The notes under the pieces: model-generated
What the model was told of the DNA's origin: nothing
The model's input: the letters and a program-made list of their open reading frames with translations, nothing else
Database searches by the model: none
Assembly (NCBI RefSeq): GCF_001262505.1
Contig: NZ_KQ410746.1
Span: 1-60,629 of the forward strand
Reading direction: 5' to 3'
Source of the DNA: Shinella sp. SUS2
GTDB lineage: Bacteria > Pseudomonadota > Alphaproteobacteria > Rhizobiales > Rhizobiaceae
DNA: 60,629 bases
Translations under genes and position numbers: made by a program
In this document: piece after piece, positions 1 to 7,983 of the stretch
How the letters are laid out: each line of letters starts with the position of its first letter
How positions within the stretch are numbered: position 1 is the first letter of the stretch

Positions 1-177
1 GAGATGGCCTCGCGCATGCTGGCGCGGGGCGTCTATGTGATCGGCTTTTCCTTCCCGGTCGTGCCGCGCGGCCAGGCACGCATCCGCACCCAGATGTCGG
101 CGGCGCACGGCGAGACGGATGTCCGCAAGGCCATCGACGTCTTCGCAGAGGTCGGGCGTGAGCTCGGCGTCATTTAG
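1..177 (+). CDS. kbl: 2-amino-3-ketobutyrate CoA ligase (glycine C-acetyltransferase), 3' end only
   Basis: This is the last 58 codons of a gene that starts before the window; it ends with TAG at 175-177. The peptide contains GQARIRTQMSAAH followed by a helix ending in LGVI, which matches the C-terminus of the PLP-dependent alpha-oxoamine synthase Kbl. Kbl splits 2-amino-3-ketobutyrate with CoA into glycine and acetyl-CoA, the second step of threonine breakdown. The call is supported by the adjacent tdh gene, 33 bp downstream on the same strand, which encodes the first step. The catalytic lysine region lies outside the window. Confidence 0.9.
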   Translation, partial: EMASRMLARGVYVIGFSFPVVPRGQARIRTQMSAAHGETDVRKAIDVFAEVGRELGVI

Positions 178-210
178 AGAATCGTCTGAATCCCTTGCGG
201 AGATTTCGTC

Positions 211-1248
211 ATGTCGAACATGATGCGCGCGCTGGTTAAAGCAAAACCTGAAGTCGGTCTCTGGATGGAGAGCGTGCCGGTCCCCGAGGTCGGCCCCAAC
301 GACGTGCTGATCCGGGTGAAGAAGTCGGCGATCTGCGGCACGGACGTGCATATCTGGAACTGGGACCACTGGGCGCAGAAGACCATCCCCGTACCGATGG
401 TCGTCGGCCACGAATTCGTCGGCGAGATCGCCGAGGTCGGCTCGGCCGTCACCAAGTACCATGTCGGCGAGCGGGTCTCGGGCGAGGGGCATATCGTCTG
501 CGGCAAGTGCCGCAACTGCCGGGCCGGCCGCGGCCATCTCTGCCACTACACGAAAGGCGTCGGCGTCAACCGGCCGGGTTCCTTCGGCGAATTCGTCTCG
601 ATCCCCGAATACAATGTCGTGCCGATCCCCGACGATGTGCCCGATGAGGTCGCGGCGATTTTCGATCCGTTCGGCAATGCCGTGCATACGGCGCTGTCCT
701 TCGACCTCGTCGGCGAGGACGTGCTCGTCACCGGCGCGGGGCCGATCGGCATCATGGGCGCGATGGTTGCGAAACGTTCCGGTGCCCGCAAGGTCGTCAT
801 CACCGACATCAACCCCGTGCGCCTCGATCTCGCACGCAAGGTCGGTATCGACTATGTCGTCGATGCCTCCAGCCAGGACCTTGCCGAGGTGATGGCCGAG
901 ATCGGCATGACCGAGGGTTTTGACGTCGGCCTTGAAATGTCCGGCGCCCCGCCGGCCTTCCGCTCGATGATCGATGCGATGAACAATGGCGGCAAGATCG
1001 CCATTCTCGGCATCGCGCCCGATGGTTTCGGCATCGACTGGAACAAGGTGATCTTCAAGATGCTGACGCTGAAGGGCATCTACGGCCGTGAGATGTTCGA
1101 GACCTGGTACAAGATGATCGCCTTCGTGCAGGGCGGGCTCGATCTTTCGCCGATCATTACCCATCGCATCGGGATCAACGATTTTCGGGATGGCTTCGAG
1201 GCGATGCGCTCGGGCAATTCCGGCAAGGTCGTCATGGACTGGCATTGA
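211..1248 (+). CDS. tdh: L-threonine 3-dehydrogenase
   Basis: A 345-aa zinc-dependent medium-chain dehydrogenase that oxidises L-threonine to 2-amino-3-ketobutyrate with NAD+ in the cytoplasm. Catalytic zinc ligands are visible as C42 and the GHE motif (H67, E68). The structural-zinc cysteines are C97, C100, C103 and C111. The Rossmann nucleotide site is VTGAGPIGIMG near residue 170. Full length equals the family norm. It follows kbl by 33 bp, so the two form the usual kbl-tdh operon. A GGAG-like site precedes the ATG; the next in-frame ATGs (residues 4 and 5) are possible alternatives. Confidence 0.95.
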   Translation: MSNMMRALVKAKPEVGLWMESVPVPEVGPNDVLIRVKKSAICGTDVHIWNWDHWAQKTIPVPMVVGHEFVGEIAEVGSAVTKYHVGERVSGEGHIVCGKCRNCRAGRGHLCHYTKGVGVNRPGSFGEFVSIPEYNVVPIPDDVPDEVAAIFDPFGNAVHTALSFDLVGEDVLVTGAGPIGIMGAMVAKRSGARKVVITDINPVRLDLARKVGIDYVVDASSQDLAEVMAEIGMTEGFDVGLEMSGAPPAFRSMIDAMNNGGKIAILGIAPDGFGIDWNKVIFKMLTLKGIYGREMFETWYKMIAFVQGGLDLSPIITHRIGINDFRDGFEAMRSGNSGKVVMDWH

Positions 1249-1319
1249 CGCCTGCCGCGCAAACCTGTCCAGCGGTTTGTGACAACGACAGGCGCGAGAA
1301 CGTGAGAGGAGGTCTGGAA

Positions 1320-1667
1320 ATGAAGTATGAGGGAAGCTGTCATTGCGGCGCGGTCGCTTTCGAGGTGGAGGGCGAGTTCGACACGGGGCTCGACTGCAAC
1401 TGCTCCATGTGCCGGCGCCGCGGCGCACTGCTCGCCTTCGTGCCACGCGAGAAATTCGTGCTGACGAGTAAGGAGGAGAACGTTTCGACCTACATGTTCA
1501 ACCGCCACGTCATCGAACACCATTTCTGCGCCAAATGCGGCATTGCGCCCTATGGTGAGGGAAGCGATCCGAAAGGGAACAGGATGGCGGCGGTCAACCT
1601 GCGCTGCATTCCGGCCATCGATCTGGAGGCCCTGACCATCACCAAGGTCGATGGTCGTTCGTTCTGA
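1320..1667 (+). CDS. GFA/CENP-V family zinc-binding protein
   Basis: 115 aa. The start was placed at the ATG preceded by a perfect AGGAGG seven bases upstream; the open frame extends further 5' but has no such site. Residues near the N-terminus read SCHCGAV, followed by CNCSMCRRRG and a later FCAKCG, the three cysteine groups that bind zinc in the glutathione-dependent formaldehyde-activating (GFA) fold. Members are often annotated as formaldehyde-glutathione adduct-forming enzymes, but the small versions have no proven substrate. It follows tdh by 71 bp and may be cotranscribed with it. Confidence 0.8.
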   Translation: MKYEGSCHCGAVAFEVEGEFDTGLDCNCSMCRRRGALLAFVPREKFVLTSKEENVSTYMFNRHVIEHHFCAKCGIAPYGEGSDPKGNRMAAVNLRCIPAIDLEALTITKVDGRSF

Positions 1668-2088
1668 TCGTGTCGGCTGCGAATCGGTTCGGCCGAGGCG
1701 CGGGTTGTCGGGGGAACGGGGGTCTTGTCTTTTTAGGAAAGGCTCCTACATGTGGGCTCTATCGCCCGGATCCGCCGACTTTCCTGTCCGCGAACCCGAA
1801 TCGGAACCTTTTCCAGCTTTTTTGCCGGAAAAGCTTGACGTAACCGAAAATTCTGGGAATCACCATTGTTGGCTGTGAAGGAATGGGTACGGCGGATCGG
1901 GAAGTCATGTCAATCGTGTTGCTTCGGCAACATCGCCACAGGTCCGGGGGCCGGGCTGTGGTTAATCGGGATTTAATTGTCAATCCGTTAGGTCAGGGAT
2001 GCTGATTCGCGGTGACGATGCCGAAAGGCGATCGGTCGCGGAACCCCTAACCGCTTGGAAACTGATGCTCAGGAAAGCGACGAAATAA
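1668..2088 (+). promoter_or_regulatory. Gene-free region upstream of rpoD with candidate promoter
   Basis: This 421-bp stretch has no convincing gene. At 1815-1835 there is a perfect 7-bp inverted repeat, AGCTTTT/AAAAGCT, whose right arm touches a TTGACG hexamer at 1835-1840. That hexamer is a reasonable -35 box for a promoter reading toward rpoD, and the repeat could be an operator overlapping it. At 1917-1932 TGTTGC-TTCG-GCAACA forms a UUCG-capped hairpin in the predicted leader. No clear -10 box stands out, so the promoter is a suggestion only. Confidence 0.35.
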
Positions 2089-4143
2089 ATGGCGACAAAG
2101 GTCAAAGAGAACGAGGAAGTCGAAAACGAACGCGAAGGCGCATCCGACGGCCCACTTCTCGATCTTTCCGATGATGCCGTCAAGAAGATGATCAAGGCCG
2201 CCAAGAAGCGCGGCTATGTCACCATGGACGAGCTGAATTCTGTCCTGCCGTCCGAGGAAGTCACCTCGGAGCAGATCGAGGACACGATGGCCATGCTGTC
2301 CGACATGGGCATCAACGTCATCGAGGACGAGGACGCCGAAGAGGCGACCCAAGGCGGTGAGGAAGAGGGCGGCGACGACGACGGCGACAGCGAGGGCGGC
2401 GAACTTGCCACCTCCAGCGGCACCGCGCTTGCCACCGCCAAGAAGAAAGAGCCGACCGACCGCACGGACGACCCGGTGCGCATGTACCTGCGCGAGATGG
2501 GCTCCGTCGAGCTTTTGTCGCGCGAGGGCGAAATCGCCATCGCCAAGCGCATCGAAGCCGGCCGCGAGACGATGATTGCCGGCCTCTGTGAGAGCCCGCT
2601 GACGTTCCAGGCCATCATCATCTGGCGGGATGAACTCAACGAAGGCCAGACGCTGCTGCGCGAGATCATCGACCTCGAAACGACCTATTCCGGTCCCGAG
2701 GCGAAGGCGGCTCCGCAGTTCCAGTCGCCGGAAAAGATCGAGGCCGATCGCAAGGCGGCCGAGGAAAAGGAACGGACCCGCAAGCCGCGCGCCGCCAACG
2801 ACGACGACATCACCAATGTCGGCGGCGACGCCATGCCGCCGGAGGAAGAGGAAGAGGACGACGACGAGTCGAACCTTTCGCTCGCCGCTATGGAAGCGGA
2901 ACTGCGCCCGCAGGTCATGGAAACGCTCGACACGATCGCCGAGACCTACAAGAAGCTGCGCAAGCTGCAGGACCAGCAGGTGGAAGCCCGCCTGCAGGCG
3001 ACCGGCACGCTCTCGCCCGCCCAGGAGCGCCGCTACAAGGAGCTCAAGGACGAGCTGATCACGGCCGTCAAGTCGCTGTCGCTGAACCAGAACCGCGTCG
3101 ATAGCCTCGTCGAGCAGCTCTATGACATCAACAAGCGCCTCGTGCAGAACGAGGGCCGCCTGCTGCGTCTCGCCGAAAGCTACGGCGTCAAGCGCGATTC
3201 GTTCCTCGAACAGTATTCCGGTGCGGAACTCGATCCGAACTGGATGAAGTCGATCGCCAATCTGGCCGCCCGCGGCTGGAAGGAATTCGCCAAAAGCGAA
3301 AACACGACGATCCGCGACATCCGCCAGGAGATCCAGAATCTCGCCACCGAGACCGGCATCTCCATCTCGGAGTTCCGCCGCATCGTGCACATGGTGCAGA
3401 AGGGCGAGCGCGAGGCGCGCATCGCCAAGAAGGAGATGGTGGAAGCCAACCTCCGTCTCGTGATCTCGATCGCCAAGAAGTACACGAACCGCGGCCTGCA
3501 GTTCCTCGACCTCATCCAGGAAGGCAATATCGGCCTGATGAAGGCGGTCGACAAGTTCGAGTATCGCCGCGGCTACAAGTTCTCCACTTACGCGACCTGG
3601 TGGATCCGGCAGGCGATCACCCGTTCGATCGCGGACCAGGCCCGCACGATCCGCATTCCCGTGCACATGATCGAGACGATCAACAAGATCGTACGCACCT
3701 CGCGCCAGATGCTGCACGAGATCGGCCGCGAGCCGACCCCGGAAGAACTGGCCGAAAAGCTCGCCATGCCGCTCGAAAAGGTCCGCAAGGTCCTGAAGAT
3801 CGCCAAGGAGCCGATCTCGCTCGAAACGCCCGTCGGTGACGAAGAAGACAGCCACCTCGGCGACTTCATCGAGGACAAGAACGCGCTTCTGCCGATCGAC
3901 GCCGCCATCCAGGCGAACCTGCGCGAGACGACCACCCGCGTGCTCGCCTCGCTGACGCCGCGCGAGGAACGCGTGCTGCGCATGCGCTTCGGCATCGGCA
4001 TGAACACCGACCACACGCTGGAAGAAGTCGGCCAGCAGTTCTCGGTGACGCGCGAACGTATCCGCCAGATCGAGGCGAAGGCGCTGCGCAAGCTGAAGCA
4101 CCCGAGCCGCTCCAGGAAGCTGAGAAGCTTCCTGGATAGCTAA
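2089..4143 (+). CDS. rpoD: RNA polymerase sigma factor RpoD (primary sigma-70)
   Basis: 684 aa, the normal size for an alphaproteobacterial housekeeping sigma factor. Region 1.1 occupies about residues 20-85, followed by a very acidic linker. Region 1.2 (DDPVRMYLREMG) lies near 125-160. A non-conserved acidic segment separates it from regions 2.1-2.4 (VISIAKKYTNRGLQFLDLIQ through STYATWWIRQAI), which contact core enzyme and the -10 box. Region 3 follows, then region 4 (LTPREERVLRMRFG, VTRERIRQIEAKALRKLK), which reads the -35 box. The last ten codons are unusual: they use AGG, AGA and other codons rare in the rest of the gene, and a second, differently coded copy of the same peptide follows the stop codon. 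Confidence 0.97.
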   Translation: MATKVKENEEVENEREGASDGPLLDLSDDAVKKMIKAAKKRGYVTMDELNSVLPSEEVTSEQIEDTMAMLSDMGINVIEDEDAEEATQGGEEEGGDDDGDSEGGELATSSGTALATAKKKEPTDRTDDPVRMYLREMGSVELLSREGEIAIAKRIEAGRETMIAGLCESPLTFQAIIIWRDELNEGQTLLREIIDLETTYSGPEAKAAPQFQSPEKIEADRKAAEEKERTRKPRAANDDDITNVGGDAMPPEEEEEDDDESNLSLAAMEAELRPQVMETLDTIAETYKKLRKLQDQQVEARLQATGTLSPAQERRYKELKDELITAVKSLSLNQNRVDSLVEQLYDINKRLVQNEGRLLRLAESYGVKRDSFLEQYSGAELDPNWMKSIANLAARGWKEFAKSENTTIRDIRQEIQNLATETGISISEFRRIVHMVQKGEREARIAKKEMVEANLRLVISIAKKYTNRGLQFLDLIQEGNIGLMKAVDKFEYRRGYKFSTYATWWIRQAITRSIADQARTIRIPVHMIETINKIVRTSRQMLHEIGREPTPEELAEKLAMPLEKVRKVLKIAKEPISLETPVGDEEDSHLGDFIEDKNALLPIDAAIQANLRETTTRVLASLTPREERVLRMRFGIGMNTDHTLEEVGQQFSVTRERIRQIEAKALRKLKHPSRSRKLRSFLDS

Positions 4144-4177
4144 AACGCGCAAGCTCCGCTCGTTCCTCGACCGCTGA
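4114..4177 (+). repeat. Recoded duplication of the rpoD 3' end with embedded hairpin
   Basis: The coding copy, 4114-4143, encodes RKLRSFLDS and a TAA stop. A second copy at 4148-4177, 34 bp later and in another frame, encodes RKLRSFLDR and a TGA stop. The peptides match at 8 of 9 positions but the DNA matches at only about 18 of 30 bases, mostly at non-synonymous sites. The second copy uses the CGC/CTC/TCG/GAC codons typical of this genome; the first uses AGG, AGA, AGC and GAT. The first copy also forms a perfect 8-bp hairpin, AGGAAGCT-GAGA-AGCTTCCT (4114-4133). This looks like a scar in which a foreign 3' end replaced the native one. Confidence 0.75.
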
Positions 4178-4188
4178 GGAAGCCCTGC

Positions 4189-4264
4189 GCTGCCGGGTCT
4201 TTCCGGCAGCCTTGGAGACTGTTCAAAGCAAAGCCCCCACGGCCGGTTGGTCGCGGGGGCTTTT
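4189..4264 (+). terminator. Two-hairpin rho-independent terminator after rpoD
   Basis: The first hairpin is GCTGCCGG/CCGGCAGC at 4189-4210 with a six-base loop. The second, at 4231-4262, pairs AAGCCCCC with GGGGGCTT and runs into TTTT, a standard intrinsic terminator reading rightward. The second hairpin can also stop transcription of the converging RTX gene. Confidence 0.8.
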
Positions 4265-4299
4265 GTGTGTTCGGCAGCACTGTGTTGGGGCTCCCGGTA

Positions 4300-5157
4300 T
4301 CAAAGGATGCCGAGCAGATCGTCCAGCACTCCGCCCGGGCCAAGCAGGTCGTCCAGCAACGACTGCGTGAGACCGAGATCGGCAAGATCGACGACACCAT
4401 CGACGAGGTCGTCGAGGTGGAGGCCTCCGTCGCCGATGTTCTCGCCAAGAAGCGTGTCGAGGAGACCGTTCAGGCCGACCTCGTTGAGCACATCGCCCAG
4501 TCCGGCTCCCACAAGATTGCTCAGGTCCAGATCGAGATTGATCACGCCATTGGCCGTGACGATCTTTTCGACGCCGAAGACCGCCTGTTTGTCGCCATTG
4601 CCTGAAATTTCGAACAAGCCACTGCCATTCAGCGTCAGAAGATAGTCGCCGGCATTCCCGTCGAGATAGGCCGTATCCTCTCCGTTCCCGCCATAGACGG
4701 TGTCGTTGCCATCCATGTAGATGACGTCATCGCCGTCCCCGCCGCCGATCAAATCGTCGCCTTCGCCGCCCCGCAGCGTGTCGTTCATGTCTCCGGCATA
4801 GATCGTGTCGTTACCGGCCCCGCCGTCGATATCGTCGCGTCCCGAGTTCGGTGAAATGCCGGGTCCGCCATAGACGATGTCGTTGCCGCTTCCGCCACGC
4901 ACGATGTCGTCGCCAGCACCATGGAAGAGTGTATCGTTGCCAGCCCCGCCGTCGATCTCGTCATTGCCGGCGTTGCCCCATATGACGTCGTTTCCCCCTC
5001 CTGCCTGGGCGACGTCGTTTCCGGTTCCGAGGCCGATCCTGTTGGCGCCGTCGTTGCCGAGAACACTGTCGTTGCCACCCTGTGCAAAGACACTTCCTTG
5101 CCGGTTTTCGAAGACGAAGGTGTCGTCACCGGCCGTAAGAAAATAGGTGTCGCTCAT
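4300..5157 (-). CDS. RTX-repeat calcium-binding secreted protein
   Basis: 285 aa. The start is the ATG at 5157 because GAGGAG lies eight bases upstream; an ATG six codons earlier lacks a site. Residues about 20-160 are tandem nonapeptide-like repeats (GGNDSVLGN, GGAGNDTLF, GGEGDDLIGG) of the hemolysin-type calcium-binding family, which fold into a calcium-filled beta roll outside the cell. The last 75 residues are rich in L, G, D and V with no cysteine, typical of an uncleaved C-terminal signal for type I secretion. No ABC exporter is next to it, so it would use one encoded elsewhere. No enzymatic domain is visible; it could be a surface or biofilm protein. Confidence 0.8.
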   Translation of the reverse strand: MSDTYFLTAGDDTFVFENRQGSVFAQGGNDSVLGNDGANRIGLGTGNDVAQAGGGNDVIWGNAGNDEIDGGAGNDTLFHGAGDDIVRGGSGNDIVYGGPGISPNSGRDDIDGGAGNDTIYAGDMNDTLRGGEGDDLIGGGDGDDVIYMDGNDTVYGGNGEDTAYLDGNAGDYLLTLNGSGLFEISGNGDKQAVFGVEKIVTANGVINLDLDLSNLVGAGLGDVLNEVGLNGLLDTLLGENIGDGGLHLDDLVDGVVDLADLGLTQSLLDDLLGPGGVLDDLLGIL

Positions 5158-5551
5158 ATGATTTACTCCTCGCAATCATTGCGTTCACCGAGCCAAGGCG
5201 TTGGCCCGTGAATAAAAGGATGTGCTTTTGAATTTTAAATTCAACCATTGCGGGAAGTTCATTTATTTTTGCTTTCTTGATTCTCCATGCACACTTTATA
5301 AGTGTACAAAACTTGACAGGAAACAGGACAGAAATCCCGGAACCGGACAGGTTTGGAGCGTGCCTAACCAGGAATTTACCCAACGGGTGAGCTGCCCCCA
5401 GCGGCGCGTTTCTGTCATGAGGCGTCTGCGGGAGGACGCGTAACCGTGTCCTGCGGCCCTCTGTTCGGGGAAGGGGATACGATGGCTTGCCTCCTTCCTC
5501 CTGCCGTGCAAGGCTCGTTGGGCAAGGGAATGGAACGGCGGAAGGGTTGTC
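5158..5551 (-). promoter_or_regulatory. AT-rich intergenic region upstream of the RTX gene with two palindromes
   Basis: About 390 bp between divergent genes with no convincing gene. It contains two perfect odd-centred palindromes: TTGAATTT-T-AAATTCAA at 5228-5244 and ACACTT-TAT-AAGTGT at 5291-5305. They lie about 70 and 135 bp upstream of the RTX start codon and are markedly AT-rich compared with their surroundings, so they are good candidates for regulator binding sites. A TTGACA hexamer at 5313-5318 could belong to a rightward promoter, but no matching -10 box is obvious. Confidence 0.4.
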
Positions 5552-7198
5552 ATGCGGGATTGGTTCTGGCGCTTTGTCCTGTCCTTTTCCGCGACGGGGC
5601 TGATCCTGGGCACGCTGTGTTTTGCCGCCTCGCTGACGCCGAGCCTCCTGCCGCGCACCTATGTCACGCAGGGTGTGCTTTCGGGCGTCGCCATGGCCTG
5701 CGGCTATGGGCTTGGTGTGGCTCTTGCAGCGCTGTGGTTCTGGCTCGAACTGCCGGAACCGAAGGACCGGGCGCGTCTCTGGCTCGCTGCGGGGGCGGGT
5801 GGCATTTGCGGCATCGTGGTGCTGGTCTTTCTCTGGCGCACGGCGGAGTGGCAGAACTCCATCCGAACGTTGATGCGCCTGCCGCCGATCGACACCGCGC
5901 ATCCCTTCTATGTCGGCCTTATCGGGCTTGCCGTCTTCCTCGTGCTTTTCGGCCTTGGGCGGCTCTTTGCCTTCCTTGCCCGGCTGTTTGCCCGGACCTC
6001 GCGCCGGGCGGCGCCGCGGAGGCTCTCCTATGTCATCGGCACGGCGCTGGCCGCGACGCTGTTCTGGACGCTGGCGGACGGTGTCCTGGCGCGGTTCGTG
6101 CTGCACACGGCCGATTCCTCCTTCCGCCGGCTCGACCAGGTGATCGAACCGGATACGGCCGAGCCCACGGATGCCAGAAAATCCGGCAGCGCCGCCTCGC
6201 TGGTGCGCTGGGACGCGCTTGGCCGCATGGGGCGCTCCTTCGTGGCGAGCGGACCGACGGCAGGGGATATCGCCGCCTTTACGGGCAAGCCGGCGATGGA
6301 GCCCCTGCGCGTCTATGCCGGCCTCAACGCTGCCGAGACGCCCGAGGCGCGGGCGAAGGTCGCGCTCGACGAGCTGATCCGAGTCGGCGGCTTCGAACGC
6401 TCGACGCTCGTCATCACCATGCCGACGGGCACCGGCTGGATCGATCCGGAGGGCATCGATACGGTCGAGTACCTGCATCATGGCGACATCGCCAGCGTTG
6501 CCATCCAGTATTCCTACCTCGCCAGCTGGCTCTCTCTGCTTGCCGAGCCGGACTACGGTGCAGAGGCCGCCCGGGCGCTCTTCCGCGCGATCTACGGTCA
6601 CTGGACGAGCCTGCCGAAGGACAAGCGGCCAAAACTCTATCTCTATGGTCTCAGCCTCGGCGCCTTGTCGTCGGAGCAATCCGCTGAACTCTTCGAGGTG
6701 ATCGGCGATCCCTATCAGGGTGCGCTCTGGGCCGGTCCGCCGTTTCCGAGCCGCATCTGGCGCAAGATGACGGCGGACCGCAATCCCGGAACGCCCGCCT
6801 GGCTGCCGCGCTTCCGTGACGGCTCCTATGTGCGCTTTACCAGCCAGAAGAATGCGCTGCCCGAGGCGGGCGACCATTGGGGGCCGATGCGCATCGTCTA
6901 CCTGCAATATGCCAGCGACCCGATCACCTTCTACGATCCCTATGCCTTCTACCGCCAGCCGGCCTGGATGGTTGTGCCGCGCGGGCCGGATGTCTCTCCG
7001 GATTTCGAATGGTATCCCGTCGTCACTTTCCTGCAGCTGACGCTCGACATGGCCATGGCGACCACGACGCCGATGGGGCTTGGCCATGTCTATGCCGGCG
7101 AGCACTATATCGATCCATGGATCGCGGTGACCGATGTGACGGACTGGAGCGCGGCGGATATCGCAAGACTGAAGGAAAAGTTTCGCGCGGGGCGGTGA
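5552..7198 (+). CDS. Membrane alpha/beta-hydrolase family protein
   Basis: 548 aa. The N-terminal third has about five hydrophobic helices (residues about 8-30, 38-65, 78-105, 118-150 and 165-185), so the protein is anchored in the inner membrane. The C-terminal part carries YGLSLGA around residue 368, the G-x-S-x-G nucleophile elbow of alpha/beta hydrolases, and matches the two-part family with an alpha/beta-hydrolase N-terminal membrane domain. The substrate is unknown. GGAAGGG precedes the ATG. Its stop codon directly abuts that of the convergent tam gene (TGATCA at 7196-7201), leaving no room for a separate terminator. Confidence 0.8.
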   Translation: MRDWFWRFVLSFSATGLILGTLCFAASLTPSLLPRTYVTQGVLSGVAMACGYGLGVALAALWFWLELPEPKDRARLWLAAGAGGICGIVVLVFLWRTAEWQNSIRTLMRLPPIDTAHPFYVGLIGLAVFLVLFGLGRLFAFLARLFARTSRRAAPRRLSYVIGTALAATLFWTLADGVLARFVLHTADSSFRRLDQVIEPDTAEPTDARKSGSAASLVRWDALGRMGRSFVASGPTAGDIAAFTGKPAMEPLRVYAGLNAAETPEARAKVALDELIRVGGFERSTLVITMPTGTGWIDPEGIDTVEYLHHGDIASVAIQYSYLASWLSLLAEPDYGAEAARALFRAIYGHWTSLPKDKRPKLYLYGLSLGALSSEQSAELFEVIGDPYQGALWAGPPFPSRIWRKMTADRNPGTPAWLPRFRDGSYVRFTSQKNALPEAGDHWGPMRIVYLQYASDPITFYDPYAFYRQPAWMVVPRGPDVSPDFEWYPVVTFLQLTLDMAMATTTPMGLGHVYAGEHYIDPWIAVTDVTDWSAADIARLKEKFRAGR

Positions 7199-7972
7199 TC
7201 AGCTTTTGACGGCAATGATGAAGAGCCGAGGGAAGCGCAGCAGCCGGCGACCGTCGGCCATCGGCGGATAAGCGTTCGCGATGCGGCGCTCGTAATCCGC
7301 AAGGAAGCCGTCGCGTCCACCGGCCGGCAGGCGGTCGAGATAGGGACGCAGGCCCGTCGCCTTCACCCAGTCGACGATGGCGGCCGCATTCGCCATGGGA
7401 TGGTTGTAGACGGTGTGCCAGACATCGACGCGGGCCGCCTTCGGGCCGAGTGCGTCGAAACAAGCCGGTGGTGCGGGCATCGGGCCGCGGCGCGGCGTAC
7501 CCTCGACGAAGGCGCCCTGCCAGGGGCCGGCAAGAGCGCTTTCTTCCATCAGGAGATGGGAGGGCTCGTTGCGGTTGTCCGGCATCTGCACCGCCAGCAC
7601 GCCGCCGGGACGCAGGCCGTCCATCAGTCGGGCCATCAGCGCCACCGGATCGGGCAGCCACTGAAAGACGGCATTGGCGAAGAGCAGGGCAGCCGGCTCG
7701 TGCGGGCGCCATCTGGCAAGATCGCATTCGACGAAATCGACGCCCGGCAGGCGCTGGCGTGCGGCCTTCAGCATGTCGCCGGCATTGTCAACGCCGCGCA
7801 CGCCCCGGCCGGGAAAACGCTCCACCAGCAGCTCCGTCGAGTTTCCCGGCCCGCAGCCGAGGTCGTAGACCGTGCCGGCGACAAGGTCGGCCGGCACCTG
7901 CGCGAGCAGGTCGCGGGCAGGGCGGGTGCGTTCGTCCTCGAATTTCAGGTATTGCGCGGCAGACCAGGCCAT
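7199..7972 (-). CDS. tam: Trans-aconitate 2-methyltransferase
   Basis: 257 aa, the usual Tam length. It transfers a methyl group from S-adenosylmethionine to trans-aconitate, an inhibitor of aconitase formed from cis-aconitate. The N-terminus MAWSAAQYLKFEDERTRPA is typical of Tam, and the SAM-binding motif I, DLGCGPGNS, falls at residues 38-46. It is the last of four minus-strand genes reading from 10,295; the spacing to the HAD gene upstream is 11 bp, so they are probably cotranscribed. Confidence 0.9.
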   Translation of the reverse strand: MAWSAAQYLKFEDERTRPARDLLAQVPADLVAGTVYDLGCGPGNSTELLVERFPGRGVRGVDNAGDMLKAARQRLPGVDFVECDLARWRPHEPAALLFANAVFQWLPDPVALMARLMDGLRPGGVLAVQMPDNRNEPSHLLMEESALAGPWQGAFVEGTPRRGPMPAPPACFDALGPKAARVDVWHTVYNHPMANAAAIVDWVKATGLRPYLDRLPAGGRDGFLADYERRIANAYPPMADGRRLLRFPRLFIIAVKS

Positions 7973-7983
7973 GCGGGCTCCGT

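Noticed and set aside
2047..4152. A 701-codon minus-strand open frame opposite rpoD
   Set aside because: It is the antisense shadow of rpoD in a high-GC gene; its sequence is low complexity (Leu, Arg, Asp, His) and rpoD is certain.
5126..7105. A 659-codon minus-strand frame opposite the membrane hydrolase
   Set aside because: Arg/Gly/His-rich shadow with no domain; the plus-strand hydrolase has clear motifs and a ribosome site.
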